From: Acidobacteriaceae bacterium
Lineage (GTDB): Bacteria > Acidobacteriota > Terriglobia > Terriglobales > Acidobacteriaceae
Assembly: GCA_003167305.1 (NCBI GenBank)
Contig: PMTP01000121.1
Span: 5,350-13,818 of the forward strand
DNA length: 8,469 nucleotides
Direction of reading: 5' to 3'
Made by a program: the position numbers and the translations under genes. The first letter of the stretch is position 1; each line of letters begins with the position of its first letter. Positions 1-4,795 of the stretch are shown piece by piece. The notes below the pieces were generated by a model. That model saw only the letters and a list, made by a program, of their open reading frames with translations, did not search any database and had not been told where the DNA came from.

Positions 1-7
1 CGCGGCG

Positions 8-29
8 AGGGTGGGGCACCCTGTTTTTT
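8..29 (+). terminator. Rho-independent terminator-like hairpin facing right
   Basis: AGGGTG (8-13) and CACCCT (17-22) form a 6-bp stem with a GGG loop, followed by G and six T residues (24-29). The T-tract lies on the plus strand, so it would end a plus-strand transcript entering from the left of the window and converging on rnj. On the minus strand the hairpin is not followed by a U-tract, so it is a poor terminator for rnj, although it lies just past the rnj stop codon. Confidence 0.55.
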
Positions 30-42
30 ATAGTTTCAATCC

Positions 43-1698
43 TCAGATTTCGAGGATTACCGGCATAATCATGGGCCTGCGTCCGGTGGTTTTCTGGATC
101 AGGCGCTTTAGTTCGGCGCGGACCTTTTCCTTGACCATGCCGTAGTCGGACTTCTGCTCGGTATTGAGGCCGTCGAGGGTCCTGAGGACGACTTCGCGAG
201 CTTCGTCGGTGATGTCCGCGCCGCCAAAGCCGCGCATTACTACCTCGGGCTGCTGCTCGACCTTGCCGGTGCGCTTGTTGATGGCCAGCACCACCAGCAC
301 GACGCCGTCTTCGGAGAGAATGCGGCGGTCGCGGAGGACCAGGTCTTCCACCACGTCGGTGGACGAGCCGGAGTCGATCAGGATGCGGCCGGTGGTGACC
401 TTGTCCTTCTTGTGGACGCTGGTCTTGTCCAGCTCCAGCACATCGCCGTCTTCAATGACGATGGCGTGCTCGACGGCGCCGGTATCCATGGCCAACTGGG
501 CGTGCTTGCGCAGGTTGCCGTAGTTGCCGTGCACGGGGATGAAGAACTTGGGGCGCAGCAGGTTGATGAGCAGGCGCAACTCCTCCTGCGAGCCGTGGCC
601 GCTGACGTGAATCAGGCCGTTGGAGCCGTTGTCGTAGATGACGTTGGCCTCGCGGCGATAGAGGTGGTCGATGACGCGGAAGATGCTCTTCTCGTTGCCG
701 GGAATGATGCGCGAGCTGAGGACGACCGTGTCGCCGGCGTCGATGTGGGCGTGCTTGTGGTTGTCCACGGCGGCACGGCTGAGCGCGCTCATCGGCTCGC
801 CCTGCGTGCCGCTGATCAGGATCATCAACTGCTCGGGCGCATAGTCGCGCATCTGGTTGGGATTGATAATCAGCCCCTGGGGAACGTCGAGGTAGCCCAG
901 ATCCTGCGCGATCTCGGTGCTCTCCATCATCGAGCGGCCGATGAGGGCGACCTTGCGTCCGTGGGCGCGGGCCAGATCGAGGGCGATGCGAATGCGAAAG
1001 ACCGAAGAGGAGAAGCAACTGAAGAAAAGCTTCTTTTTGGTGCGCGAGACAATCTCGTCCAGCCGCGGAATGACGGCCGACTCGCTGGGCGTGTAGCCGG
1101 TGCGGTCGACGTTGGTGGAATCCTGCAAGAAGGCCAGCACGCCGCGCTTGCCGTACTCGGCAAAGGTATGCAGGTCGAAGGATTTGCCGTCCAAGGGCGC
1201 AAGGTCGATTTTGAAGTCGCCGGAGTGGATGACGACGCCGACCGGGGTCTCGATGGCCAGCGAAACGGCATCGACAATCGAGTGGGTGACGTGGATCGGC
1301 TCGATGGTGAAGGGGCCGATGGTGAATTTTTCCTTGGGGACGATCTCGATCAGCTCGGTCTCGTCGAGCAGGCCATGCTCTTCGAGGTTGCCCTCGACAT
1401 AGGCCAGCGTGAACTCGGTGGCGTAGACCGGAACCTTGATCTCGCTCAAGATCCAGGGCAGGCCGCCGATGTGGTCCATGTGCCCGTGGGTGAGGATGAT
1501 GGCGCGGACATGCGCTTTGTTTTCAACCAGGTAGGTGATATCCGGGACAACAATATCCACGCCCAGCAACTCCGACTCCGGGAACATCAGCCCGGCGTCG
1601 ATCACGATAATGTCGTCTTCCCAGCGGATGGCGAGGCAGTTCATACCGAACTCGCCAAGACCGCCCAGGGGAATGATTTTCAGCTTTTTTGTCTGCAT
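43..1698 (-). CDS. rnj: Ribonuclease J (metallo-beta-lactamase/beta-CASP exo/endoribonuclease)
   Basis: The 551-residue product matches the usual length and full architecture of RNase J, a cytoplasmic Zn-dependent 5'-3' exonuclease and endonuclease of mRNA decay and rRNA maturation. Visible motifs are HGHMDH at 71-76, His139 (THS), Asp161 (SGDFK) and His390 (PVHGNYG). These are the metal ligands of the metallo-beta-lactamase fold. The beta-CASP insert spans about 210-360, and the SGHGS phosphate-binding motif lies at 366-370. The C-terminal region (about 445-551) corresponds to the dimerisation/C-terminal domain. The usual SN-x-HR motif of the beta-CASP domain reads SSSVFRIR (230-237) here, a variant of unknown effect. 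The ATG at 1698 is the only reasonable start; its Shine-Dalgarno is weak. The gene lies 182 bp downstream of a hemerythrin gene on the same strand, with no strong terminator between them, so read-through is possible. Confidence 0.96.
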   Translation of the reverse strand: MQTKKLKIIPLGGLGEFGMNCLAIRWEDDIIVIDAGLMFPESELLGVDIVVPDITYLVENKAHVRAIILTHGHMDHIGGLPWILSEIKVPVYATEFTLAYVEGNLEEHGLLDETELIEIVPKEKFTIGPFTIEPIHVTHSIVDAVSLAIETPVGVVIHSGDFKIDLAPLDGKSFDLHTFAEYGKRGVLAFLQDSTNVDRTGYTPSESAVIPRLDEIVSRTKKKLFFSCFSSSVFRIRIALDLARAHGRKVALIGRSMMESTEIAQDLGYLDVPQGLIINPNQMRDYAPEQLMILISGTQGEPMSALSRAAVDNHKHAHIDAGDTVVLSSRIIPGNEKSIFRVIDHLYRREANVIYDNGSNGLIHVSGHGSQEELRLLINLLRPKFFIPVHGNYGNLRKHAQLAMDTGAVEHAIVIEDGDVLELDKTSVHKKDKVTTGRILIDSGSSTDVVEDLVLRDRRILSEDGVVLVVLAINKRTGKVEQQPEVVMRGFGGADITDEAREVVLRTLDGLNTEQKSDYGMVKEKVRAELKRLIQKTTGRRPMIMPVILEI

Positions 1699-1719
1699 CT
1701 GTCAGATTCGATGCTAACA

Positions 1720-1748
1720 CCCCTTGGCATTTGGGGTTGGCTCCAACC
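1720..1748 (-). other. Overlapping small inverted repeats in the rnj 5' region
   Basis: About 22-50 bases upstream of the rnj ATG, two alternative hairpins can be drawn in the minus-strand RNA. One is GGTTG-GAGC-CAACC (1735-1748) and the other pairs CCCC (1733-1736) with GGGG (1720-1723). They share bases, so they are mutually exclusive. They could affect rnj expression, but no conservation can be tested here. No convincing -35/-10 pair was found for rnj. Confidence 0.3.
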
Positions 1749-1824
1749 GCTCAGTCTGCCTGAGGCGAGGTTTCAAAGCGGGAACTGGGGCGTCCGTGCA
1801 AGACCGTTCATTGCCACACAGTCT

Positions 1825-1847
1825 GCCGAACTGCCGGCAGGCGCGGC
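1825..1847 (-). other. Inverted repeat between hemerythrin copy 1 and rnj
   Basis: CTGCCGGCAG (1831-1840) is a perfect 10-bp palindrome flanked by GCCG (1825-1828) and CGGC (1844-1847), which can extend the stem. It lies 34-56 bases past the stop codon of hemerythrin copy 1. There is no U-tract after it, so it is not a convincing intrinsic terminator. It might serve as a 3'-end stabilising hairpin. Confidence 0.35.
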
Positions 1848-1880
1848 AGTAAAGTTGAGCTCAAAACTGCGCAGACGGTT

Positions 1881-2399
1881 TCAGGCAGCCGAACGGTAGC
1901 TGCTCTTACTAGACCCCTTGCGCTCATTGATGCTCTCTGCCGGTTGATTCAGCGCAACCCCATCCAGAGTCTCCCGTGTGGCCAGAAGCTCATTGACTTC
2001 TTTTGCTTTGAGATGCGCGACGAATTCCTTATCCGAGCCCTGGATGTGCCTGAAGAGCCACTCCCGGAGATGGCTCACGACCTCCAGCTCGTTGGCCAAT
2101 CCTTCGCTGCTCTTGAAGCGCATTTGCAGCTCAACGGCCTGTTCGATCGTGGAATCATGCTCGTGTTTGTGCGCGGCCGAACCTTGAAAGCCGGTTTCGA
2201 CAAGGAGCTGCTCCTCGTGGGCGTGATGGATGCGGGTGTAGCTGACCAGGTCTTCAAAATCCCTTTCCAGCGCCAGCTTGGCGCCGCCCGTCATCAGCCC
2301 GTCGTACAGTTGGTTGATCAGGAGCACCAGTTTCTTATGGTCGTTATCCAGGAGCTTCACCCCCACGCTCATTTGATCTGTCCAAACAAACAATGGCAT
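1881..2399 (-). CDS. Bacteriohemerythrin, copy 1 (altered C-terminal tail)
   Basis: This 172-residue cytoplasmic hemerythrin-like protein should bind O2 at a non-heme di-iron site; family members act in O2 storage, delivery or sensing. All seven ligands of the four-helix bundle are visible: His21 (NDHKKL), His58 and Glu62 (HHAHEE), His77 and His81 (HKHEH), His118 and Asp123 (HIQGSD). The N-terminal WxxxMSVGVKLLDNDH signature is also present. The ATG at 2399 is chosen over an in-frame TTG at 2408 because GGAAAGGA (2409-2416) sits 9 bases before the ATG but directly abuts the TTG, and copy 2 starts at the equivalent ATG. Relative to copies 2 and 3, the last 15 or so residues are out of the ancestral frame and run past the old stop. 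It lies 182 bp upstream of rnj. Confidence 0.94.
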   Translation of the reverse strand: MPLFVWTDQMSVGVKLLDNDHKKLVLLINQLYDGLMTGGAKLALERDFEDLVSYTRIHHAHEEQLLVETGFQGSAAHKHEHDSTIEQAVELQMRFKSSEGLANELEVVSHLREWLFRHIQGSDKEFVAHLKAKEVNELLATRETLDGVALNQPAESINERKGSSKSSYRSAA

Positions 2400-2717
2400 A
2401 TGCGGCAATCCTTTCCAGAACGGTTAACATTCTCAAAGTGGCGCACAACGGATCTGGCTATATTGTGCTGGCCGATGCAAGAACTTTTCATGAATTCTGG
2501 GAGGGGGAATCCAGAAACCATTCGAAGCCCAGGCAGGAGCGATCAAATTGAAGATGTGGACGGGAGGCCCTTGTCGAGAATGAAACCGGAACCCCCGGAC
2601 TCGGCCTTGATGGCCCTTTCCCCGTCAGCGGCATTCCGGCGCCGTTAATGGCGCCTTTTTCTTAAGAAACTACTATCAAGTGGCAGCGGTCGCCCACAGG
2701 AACGGCAGAACAATCTG
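2400..2717 (-). promoter_or_regulatory. Candidate structured 5' leader RNA of hemerythrin copy 1
   Basis: The gap between the predicted transcription start (about 2717) and the ATG contains no convincing gene. It is conserved with 3270-3589 but carries indels that would break any reading frame. In minus-strand RNA it shows four hairpins. P1 (2684-2699) is CUGUGG-GCGA-CCGCUG, with a GNRA loop and one U-U mismatch. P2 (2638-2655) is GGCGCC-AUUAAC-GGCGCC. A region at 2562-2596 has GGGGG facing CCUCCC with a one-base bulge. P5 (2495-2516) is UUCUGG and CCAGAA around a C-rich loop. The ribosome binding site lies at 2409-2416. It resembles no riboswitch class I can recognise. Confidence 0.6.
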
Positions 2718-2723
2718 ATATTA

Positions 2724-2732
2724 ATTATACCA
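2724..2732 (-). promoter_or_regulatory. Extended -10 promoter of hemerythrin copy 1
   Basis: The minus strand reads TGGTATAAT, a perfect TATAAT with the TGn extension. No good -35 hexamer lies 16-18 bases upstream, as is common for extended -10 promoters. The same element occurs at the equivalent place upstream of copy 2, which supports function. The start codon is about 320 bases downstream. Confidence 0.65.
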
Positions 2733-2783
2733 CACGCTACACGGGTCGCGGGAGGTTTCGGGCAGCAGGACGGTTCGTAGCGC

Positions 2784-3269
2784 CTACCAGACTCCTTGCA
2801 TCACTCTGGGTTCCTTTGCCGGTTCCATCCCATCCAGAGTCTTCCGCGTGGCCAGAATCGCATCGATTCCTTTGGCTTTGAAATGCGAGACAAATTCCTG
2901 ATCCGAGCCATGGATGTGCCGGAAGAGCCAATTCCGGAGATGGCTCACGACCCCCAGCTCGGCGCCCAATCCTTCGCTGCTCTTGAAGCGCATTTGCAAC
3001 TCAACAGCCCGTTCGATGGTGTACTCATGCTCTTGTTTGTGCATGGCCGAACCTTGAAAGCCGGTTTCGACAAGGAGCTGCTCTTCATGGGAGTGGTGGA
3101 CGCGGGTGTAGCTGACCAGGTCTTCAAAAACTCTATCCAGCGCCGGCTTGGCGCGGCCCATCATCAGCCCGTCGTGCAGTTGGTTGATCAGTATCACCAG
3201 TCTCTTGTGGTCATTATCCAGGAGCTTCACACCGACACTCATATGGTTTGTCCAAACAAACAGTGGCAT
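2784..3269 (-). CDS. Bacteriohemerythrin, copy 2
   Basis: This 161-residue hemerythrin-domain protein is predicted to bind O2 reversibly at a di-iron centre in the cytoplasm. Ligands are His21, His58, Glu62, His77, His81, His118 and Asp123, the same numbering as copy 1. It ends in VMQGVW, like copy 3 (IMQGVWST), so this tail is probably the ancestral one. The ATG at 3269 has an AGGA Shine-Dalgarno 9 bases upstream (3279-3282 on the opposite strand). Copy 2 is closest to copy 1, with differences scattered along the chain rather than at ligands, so both seem to have been kept functional. It has its own promoter and a leader of about 320 nt, and no clear terminator separates it from the copy 1 promoter. 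Confidence 0.95.
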   Translation of the reverse strand: MPLFVWTNHMSVGVKLLDNDHKRLVILINQLHDGLMMGRAKPALDRVFEDLVSYTRVHHSHEEQLLVETGFQGSAMHKQEHEYTIERAVELQMRFKSSEGLGAELGVVSHLRNWLFRHIHGSDQEFVSHFKAKGIDAILATRKTLDGMEPAKEPRVMQGVW

Positions 3270-3589
3270 CTGCGGCGATCCTTTCCAGAACGGTAACCAT
3301 TCTCGAAGTGGCGCACAACGTATCTGGCTCTATAGTGCTGGCCGATGCAAGAACGTTTCATGAATTCTGGGAGGGGGATCCAGAAACCATCGAAGCCGCG
3401 TCAGGAGCGATGAGATTGAAGTAGTGGATGGGAGGCCAGTTTCTAGAATGAGACCGGAACCTCCCGGACTCGGCCTAATGGCACTTTCCCTATCGGCGGC
3501 GCTTCCGGCACCGTGAAAGACGCCTCATTCTTAAGAGAAAATAAGAAGCGGCTGCGGTCCTCCGCAGCAACAGCAGCGGGAACCGCTTG
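3270..3589 (-). promoter_or_regulatory. Candidate structured 5' leader RNA of hemerythrin copy 2
   Basis: This is the homologue of the 2400-2717 leader, with hairpins in the same order. P1 (3551-3568) is GCUGCGG-AGGA-CCGCAGC. P2 (3507-3524) is GGCGUC-UUUCAC-GGUGCC, all six pairs kept through two G-U wobbles. P4 (3430-3465) pairs GGGAGG with CCUCCC around an inner CCGGU/ACUGG stem. P5 (3365-3385) pairs UUCUGG with CCAGAA and has a C-rich loop. The P2 wobbles pair only in minus-strand RNA; the plus-strand equivalents would be A-C mismatches. No open frame is shared with the copy 1 leader. Its function is unknown; it could be a cis-regulatory element or a processed small RNA. Confidence 0.6.
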
Positions 3590-3595
3590 CCAATT

Positions 3596-3604
3596 ATTAT
3601 AGCA
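3596..3604 (-). promoter_or_regulatory. Extended -10 promoter of hemerythrin copy 2
   Basis: The minus strand reads TGCTATAAT, a consensus extended -10. It lies 872 bp from the matching TGGTATAAT of copy 1 and occupies the same place in the repeat unit. No -35 hexamer is evident. It sits about 45 bases after the copy 3 stop codon, so copy 2 can be transcribed on its own or by read-through. Confidence 0.68.
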
Positions 3605-3633
3605 CGCAATAAGCGGGGCGCGGGCGGAGGTGA

Positions 3634-3646
3634 GCAGCCAGGCTGC
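3634..3646 (-). other. Short inverted repeat after hemerythrin copy 3
   Basis: GCAGCC and GGCTGC arms of 6 bp flank a single base just past the copy 3 stop codon. No U-tract follows on the minus strand, so an intrinsic terminator is not supported. It could be a protein-binding dyad or chance. Confidence 0.25.
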
Positions 3647-3649
3647 CAG

Positions 3650-4210
3650 CTATGTGGACCAGACTCCTTGCATGATTCTGAGCCCGCCTGTCTTTTTCCT
3701 CGGCGCAATCCCAACTAGCTTTTCCCGCGCGGCCAGCATCGCTTCGACGCCTTTTGCCTTGAAATGCGAGACGTAATCCTGGTCAGAGCTTTGAATATGA
3801 CGGAAGAGCCAGCCCTTGAGCAGGTTCACCACCTCCAGCGAGCCGTCCACTCCCGTTTCTCTGACAAAACGCGCTTTCAGCTCGCTGACCCGCATGATCA
3901 GATTGTCATGCTCGCGCAGATGAATCGCCGCGTCGGGGTAAGCGGTTTCGGCGAAGAGCTGCTCTTCATGGGCAAAGTGAATGCGGATGTTCCTGACCAG
4001 CCCATCGAATACACGTTCGAGCGACTGTTTGGCCCACCCGGCGACAACTCCGTCGTGCAGTTCGCTGATGAGAATCGCCAGTTTCTTATGGTCGTTATCC
4101 AGCAGCTTCACCTCCACGCTCATGCGGTTCGTCCAGACAACGAACGGCGTCCGCGGCAGGTTCTTTCCCGATACTTTCTCGTTTCCCGATCCAAATAGAG
4201 CGTTGAACAT
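3650..4210 (-). CDS. Bacteriohemerythrin, copy 3 (diverged, extended N-terminus)
   Basis: Starting at the ATG at 4210, the product has 186 residues. The hemerythrin domain begins near residue 24 (FVVWTNRMSVEVKLLDNDH). All di-iron ligands are present: His41, His78, Glu82, His97, His101, His138 and Asp143. It is the most diverged of the three copies and ends in IMQGVWST. The ATG at 4210 is preceded by GGAGG with a 5-base gap, the strongest ribosome binding site in the cluster. The frame stays open upstream, and a second candidate start at 4450 (after AGAGG with an 8-base gap) would give 266 residues, so the true N-terminus is uncertain. This gene heads the leftward cluster and is divergent from the sigma-kinase operon. 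Confidence 0.9.
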   Translation of the reverse strand: MFNALFGSGNEKVSGKNLPRTPFVVWTNRMSVEVKLLDNDHKKLAILISELHDGVVAGWAKQSLERVFDGLVRNIRIHFAHEEQLFAETAYPDAAIHLREHDNLIMRVSELKARFVRETGVDGSLEVVNLLKGWLFRHIQSSDQDYVSHFKAKGVEAMLAAREKLVGIAPRKKTGGLRIMQGVWST

Positions 4211-4450
4211 CGAAACCTCCATGCTTCTTTGCCGAGCCGGCCGTCGAAGCAAACCGGCCAGACCTGCATACACCTTGGCCTGTGAATGTGTGGCAATATT
4301 GCTGATCGGGCGAACCTTGGCCCGGTGGGTCAAGGGCCGCCCGGTAGCCGGGGAGCCGCACGCAGACTGGTCGTAATCGAAGGGCAAACCCTTGTCATTG
4401 AGGGGAATGTAAAGCGGATTCTGGACGGAATCGAGCGCTGTGCCTGGCAT
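4211..4450 (-). other. In-frame upstream extension of hemerythrin copy 3 (alternative N-terminus or leader ORF)
   Basis: Eighty codons run in frame without a stop from an ATG at 4450 into the gene. The first 28 or so codons (beginning MPGTALDSVQNPLYIPLNDK) have G/C-rich third positions like a real gene and a fair Shine-Dalgarno. The later part (ending RRPARQRS) uses rarer codons such as AGA, CGA and TCA. I recognise no domain. Minus-strand RNA of the same stretch can also fold, for example CCCGG-CTA-CCGGG and an outer CGGGCG/CGCCCG stem. It may be a true N-terminal extension, a small protein fused by loss of its stop, or a leader. Confidence 0.45.
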
Positions 4451-4490
4451 TGTTTCTTCCTCTTTCTGGCGGAGTTGTTTCTGACCGTTC

Positions 4491-4496
4491 ACTATA
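4491..4496 (-). promoter_or_regulatory. Possible -10 element for hemerythrin copy 3
   Basis: The minus strand reads TATAGT about 41 bases before the alternative ATG at 4450. A TTGACG hexamer lies further upstream, but the 25-base gap is too long for a normal sigma-70 promoter. It does not resemble the TGnTATAAT promoters of copies 1 and 2. This is weak evidence only. Confidence 0.3.
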
Positions 4497-4603
4497 GAGT
4501 GCGGCAAGCAGATGAAAAATGCGTCAAGATACCTTTGCCAAATCAACAATTCCCGCGGTGGCGGGGCTTCTCAGGGCAATCGCATGAAAGGTGATCCCTG
4601 TTG

Positions 4604-4648
4604 CGAGCAGAGTTTGTTCCGCCCCAACGGGGCGATGGACTCTGCTTG
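4604..4648 (+). other. Long two-part hairpin upstream of the sigma factor gene
   Basis: An outer stem of 10 pairs (CGAGCAGAGT at 4604-4613 with ACTCTGCTTG at 4639-4648, one G-T pair) encloses an internal loop and an inner 6-bp stem, CGCCCC-AAC-GGGGCG (4620-4634). No strong T-tract follows on either side, so it is not a clear terminator. It lies in the 345-bp non-coding gap 4451-4795 between the two divergent gene groups. It could be a leader hairpin of the sigma factor mRNA or an operator region. Confidence 0.5.
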
Positions 4649-4668
4649 GAACGTTTACTTTCGTCTCC

Positions 4669-4683
4669 TTCCTCCAGGAGGAA
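4669..4683 (+). other. Palindrome containing a Shine-Dalgarno-like arm
   Basis: TTCCTCC and GGAGGAA flank a central A. The right arm is an ideal ribosome binding sequence but is followed only by TTG codons opening a frame of about 15 residues. It is either a DNA-binding dyad or a ribosome site of a tiny leader peptide; neither can be settled here. Confidence 0.3.
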
Positions 4684-4728
4684 TTGCTTTTGTCGAACAG
4701 CAGAGAGTGTGAAACGAAGCCGGTTTTG

Positions 4729-4745
4729 TGAACACTATGAGTTCA
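4729..4745 (+). promoter_or_regulatory. Inverted repeat TGAAC-N7-GTTCA upstream of the sigma factor gene
   Basis: Perfect 5-bp arms (4729-4733 and 4741-4745) separated by 7 bases lie about 50 bases before the sigma factor start. The symmetry suits a dimeric regulator, and the GAAC core is also reminiscent of ECF-type -35 elements, so autoregulation is possible. No clear housekeeping promoter was found in this gap. Confidence 0.35.
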
Positions 4746-4795
4746 TGCGATTGCCATGCGGGAGTTCTCCGCGGGATCAGAGATGAGCGAGGAAA

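Larger units (their letters stand above)
1877..2753 (-). repeat. Tandem duplication unit 1 (promoter + leader + hemerythrin)
   Basis: This block aligns over its whole length with 2754-3628: gene, Shine-Dalgarno, leader hairpins, -10 element and the 3' flank beyond the stop. Landmarks are offset by 868-877 bp (start codons 2399 and 3269, leader hairpin 2495 and 3365, -10 elements 2729 and 3601). By eye the encoded proteins are about three-quarters identical, and the non-coding part is similarly close but carries indels. Boundaries are approximate. It left promoter, leader and gene together in each copy, which suggests duplication of a whole transcription unit. Confidence 0.85.
2754..3628 (-). 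repeat. Tandem duplication unit 2 (promoter + leader + hemerythrin)
   Basis: This is the partner of the block at 1877-2753, directly adjacent to it in the same orientation. It holds the copy 2 gene, its leader and its promoter. The order promoter-leader-gene is the same and the spacing between landmarks is nearly equal. The third hemerythrin gene lies one further period (881 bp) to the right and keeps only gene-level similarity plus a short 3' match (the MQGVW-coding end), so the array was probably built in at least two steps. Confidence 0.82.

Noticed and set aside
412..1899. Long plus-strand open frame of 495 codons opposite rnj
   Set aside because: It is the antisense shadow of a clear RNase J gene in GC-rich DNA; its translation is low-complexity Asp/Val/Ala/Gly/Gln-rich and resembles no family.
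2470..2500. Sigma-54-type promoter around TTCTTGCAT upstream of hemerythrins
   Set aside because: There is no GG dinucleotide at the required distance for a -24 element; the conserved TGnTATAAT further upstream is a better promoter.
1944..2648. Plus-strand open frame of 234 codons across hemerythrin copy 1 and its leader
   Set aside because: It overlaps a well-supported gene on the other strand, and indels between the two leader copies break the frame, so it is not conserved as protein.
2638..2661. GGCGCC hairpin followed by TTTTTCTT on the plus strand, looking like an intrinsic terminator
   Set aside because: No plus-strand gene precedes it, the T-tract is lost in the copy 2 leader, and the stem changes are pairing-compatible only in minus-strand RNA. 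It is better read as leader hairpin P2.
4320..4400. GGTAGCCGGGG, CACGCA and GGGCAAACC strings reminiscent of a cyclic-di-GMP-I (GEMM) riboswitch
   Set aside because: The motifs are in the wrong order and spacing for that aptamer, and the downstream gene on that strand is far away; this is chance resemblance.
3329..4501. Shared CACTATAGAG string at about 4490 (plus) and about 3330-3338 (minus), partly like 4734-4740
   Set aside because: A 10-base match between two places in an 8.5-kb window is expected by chance, and copy 1 lacks it.
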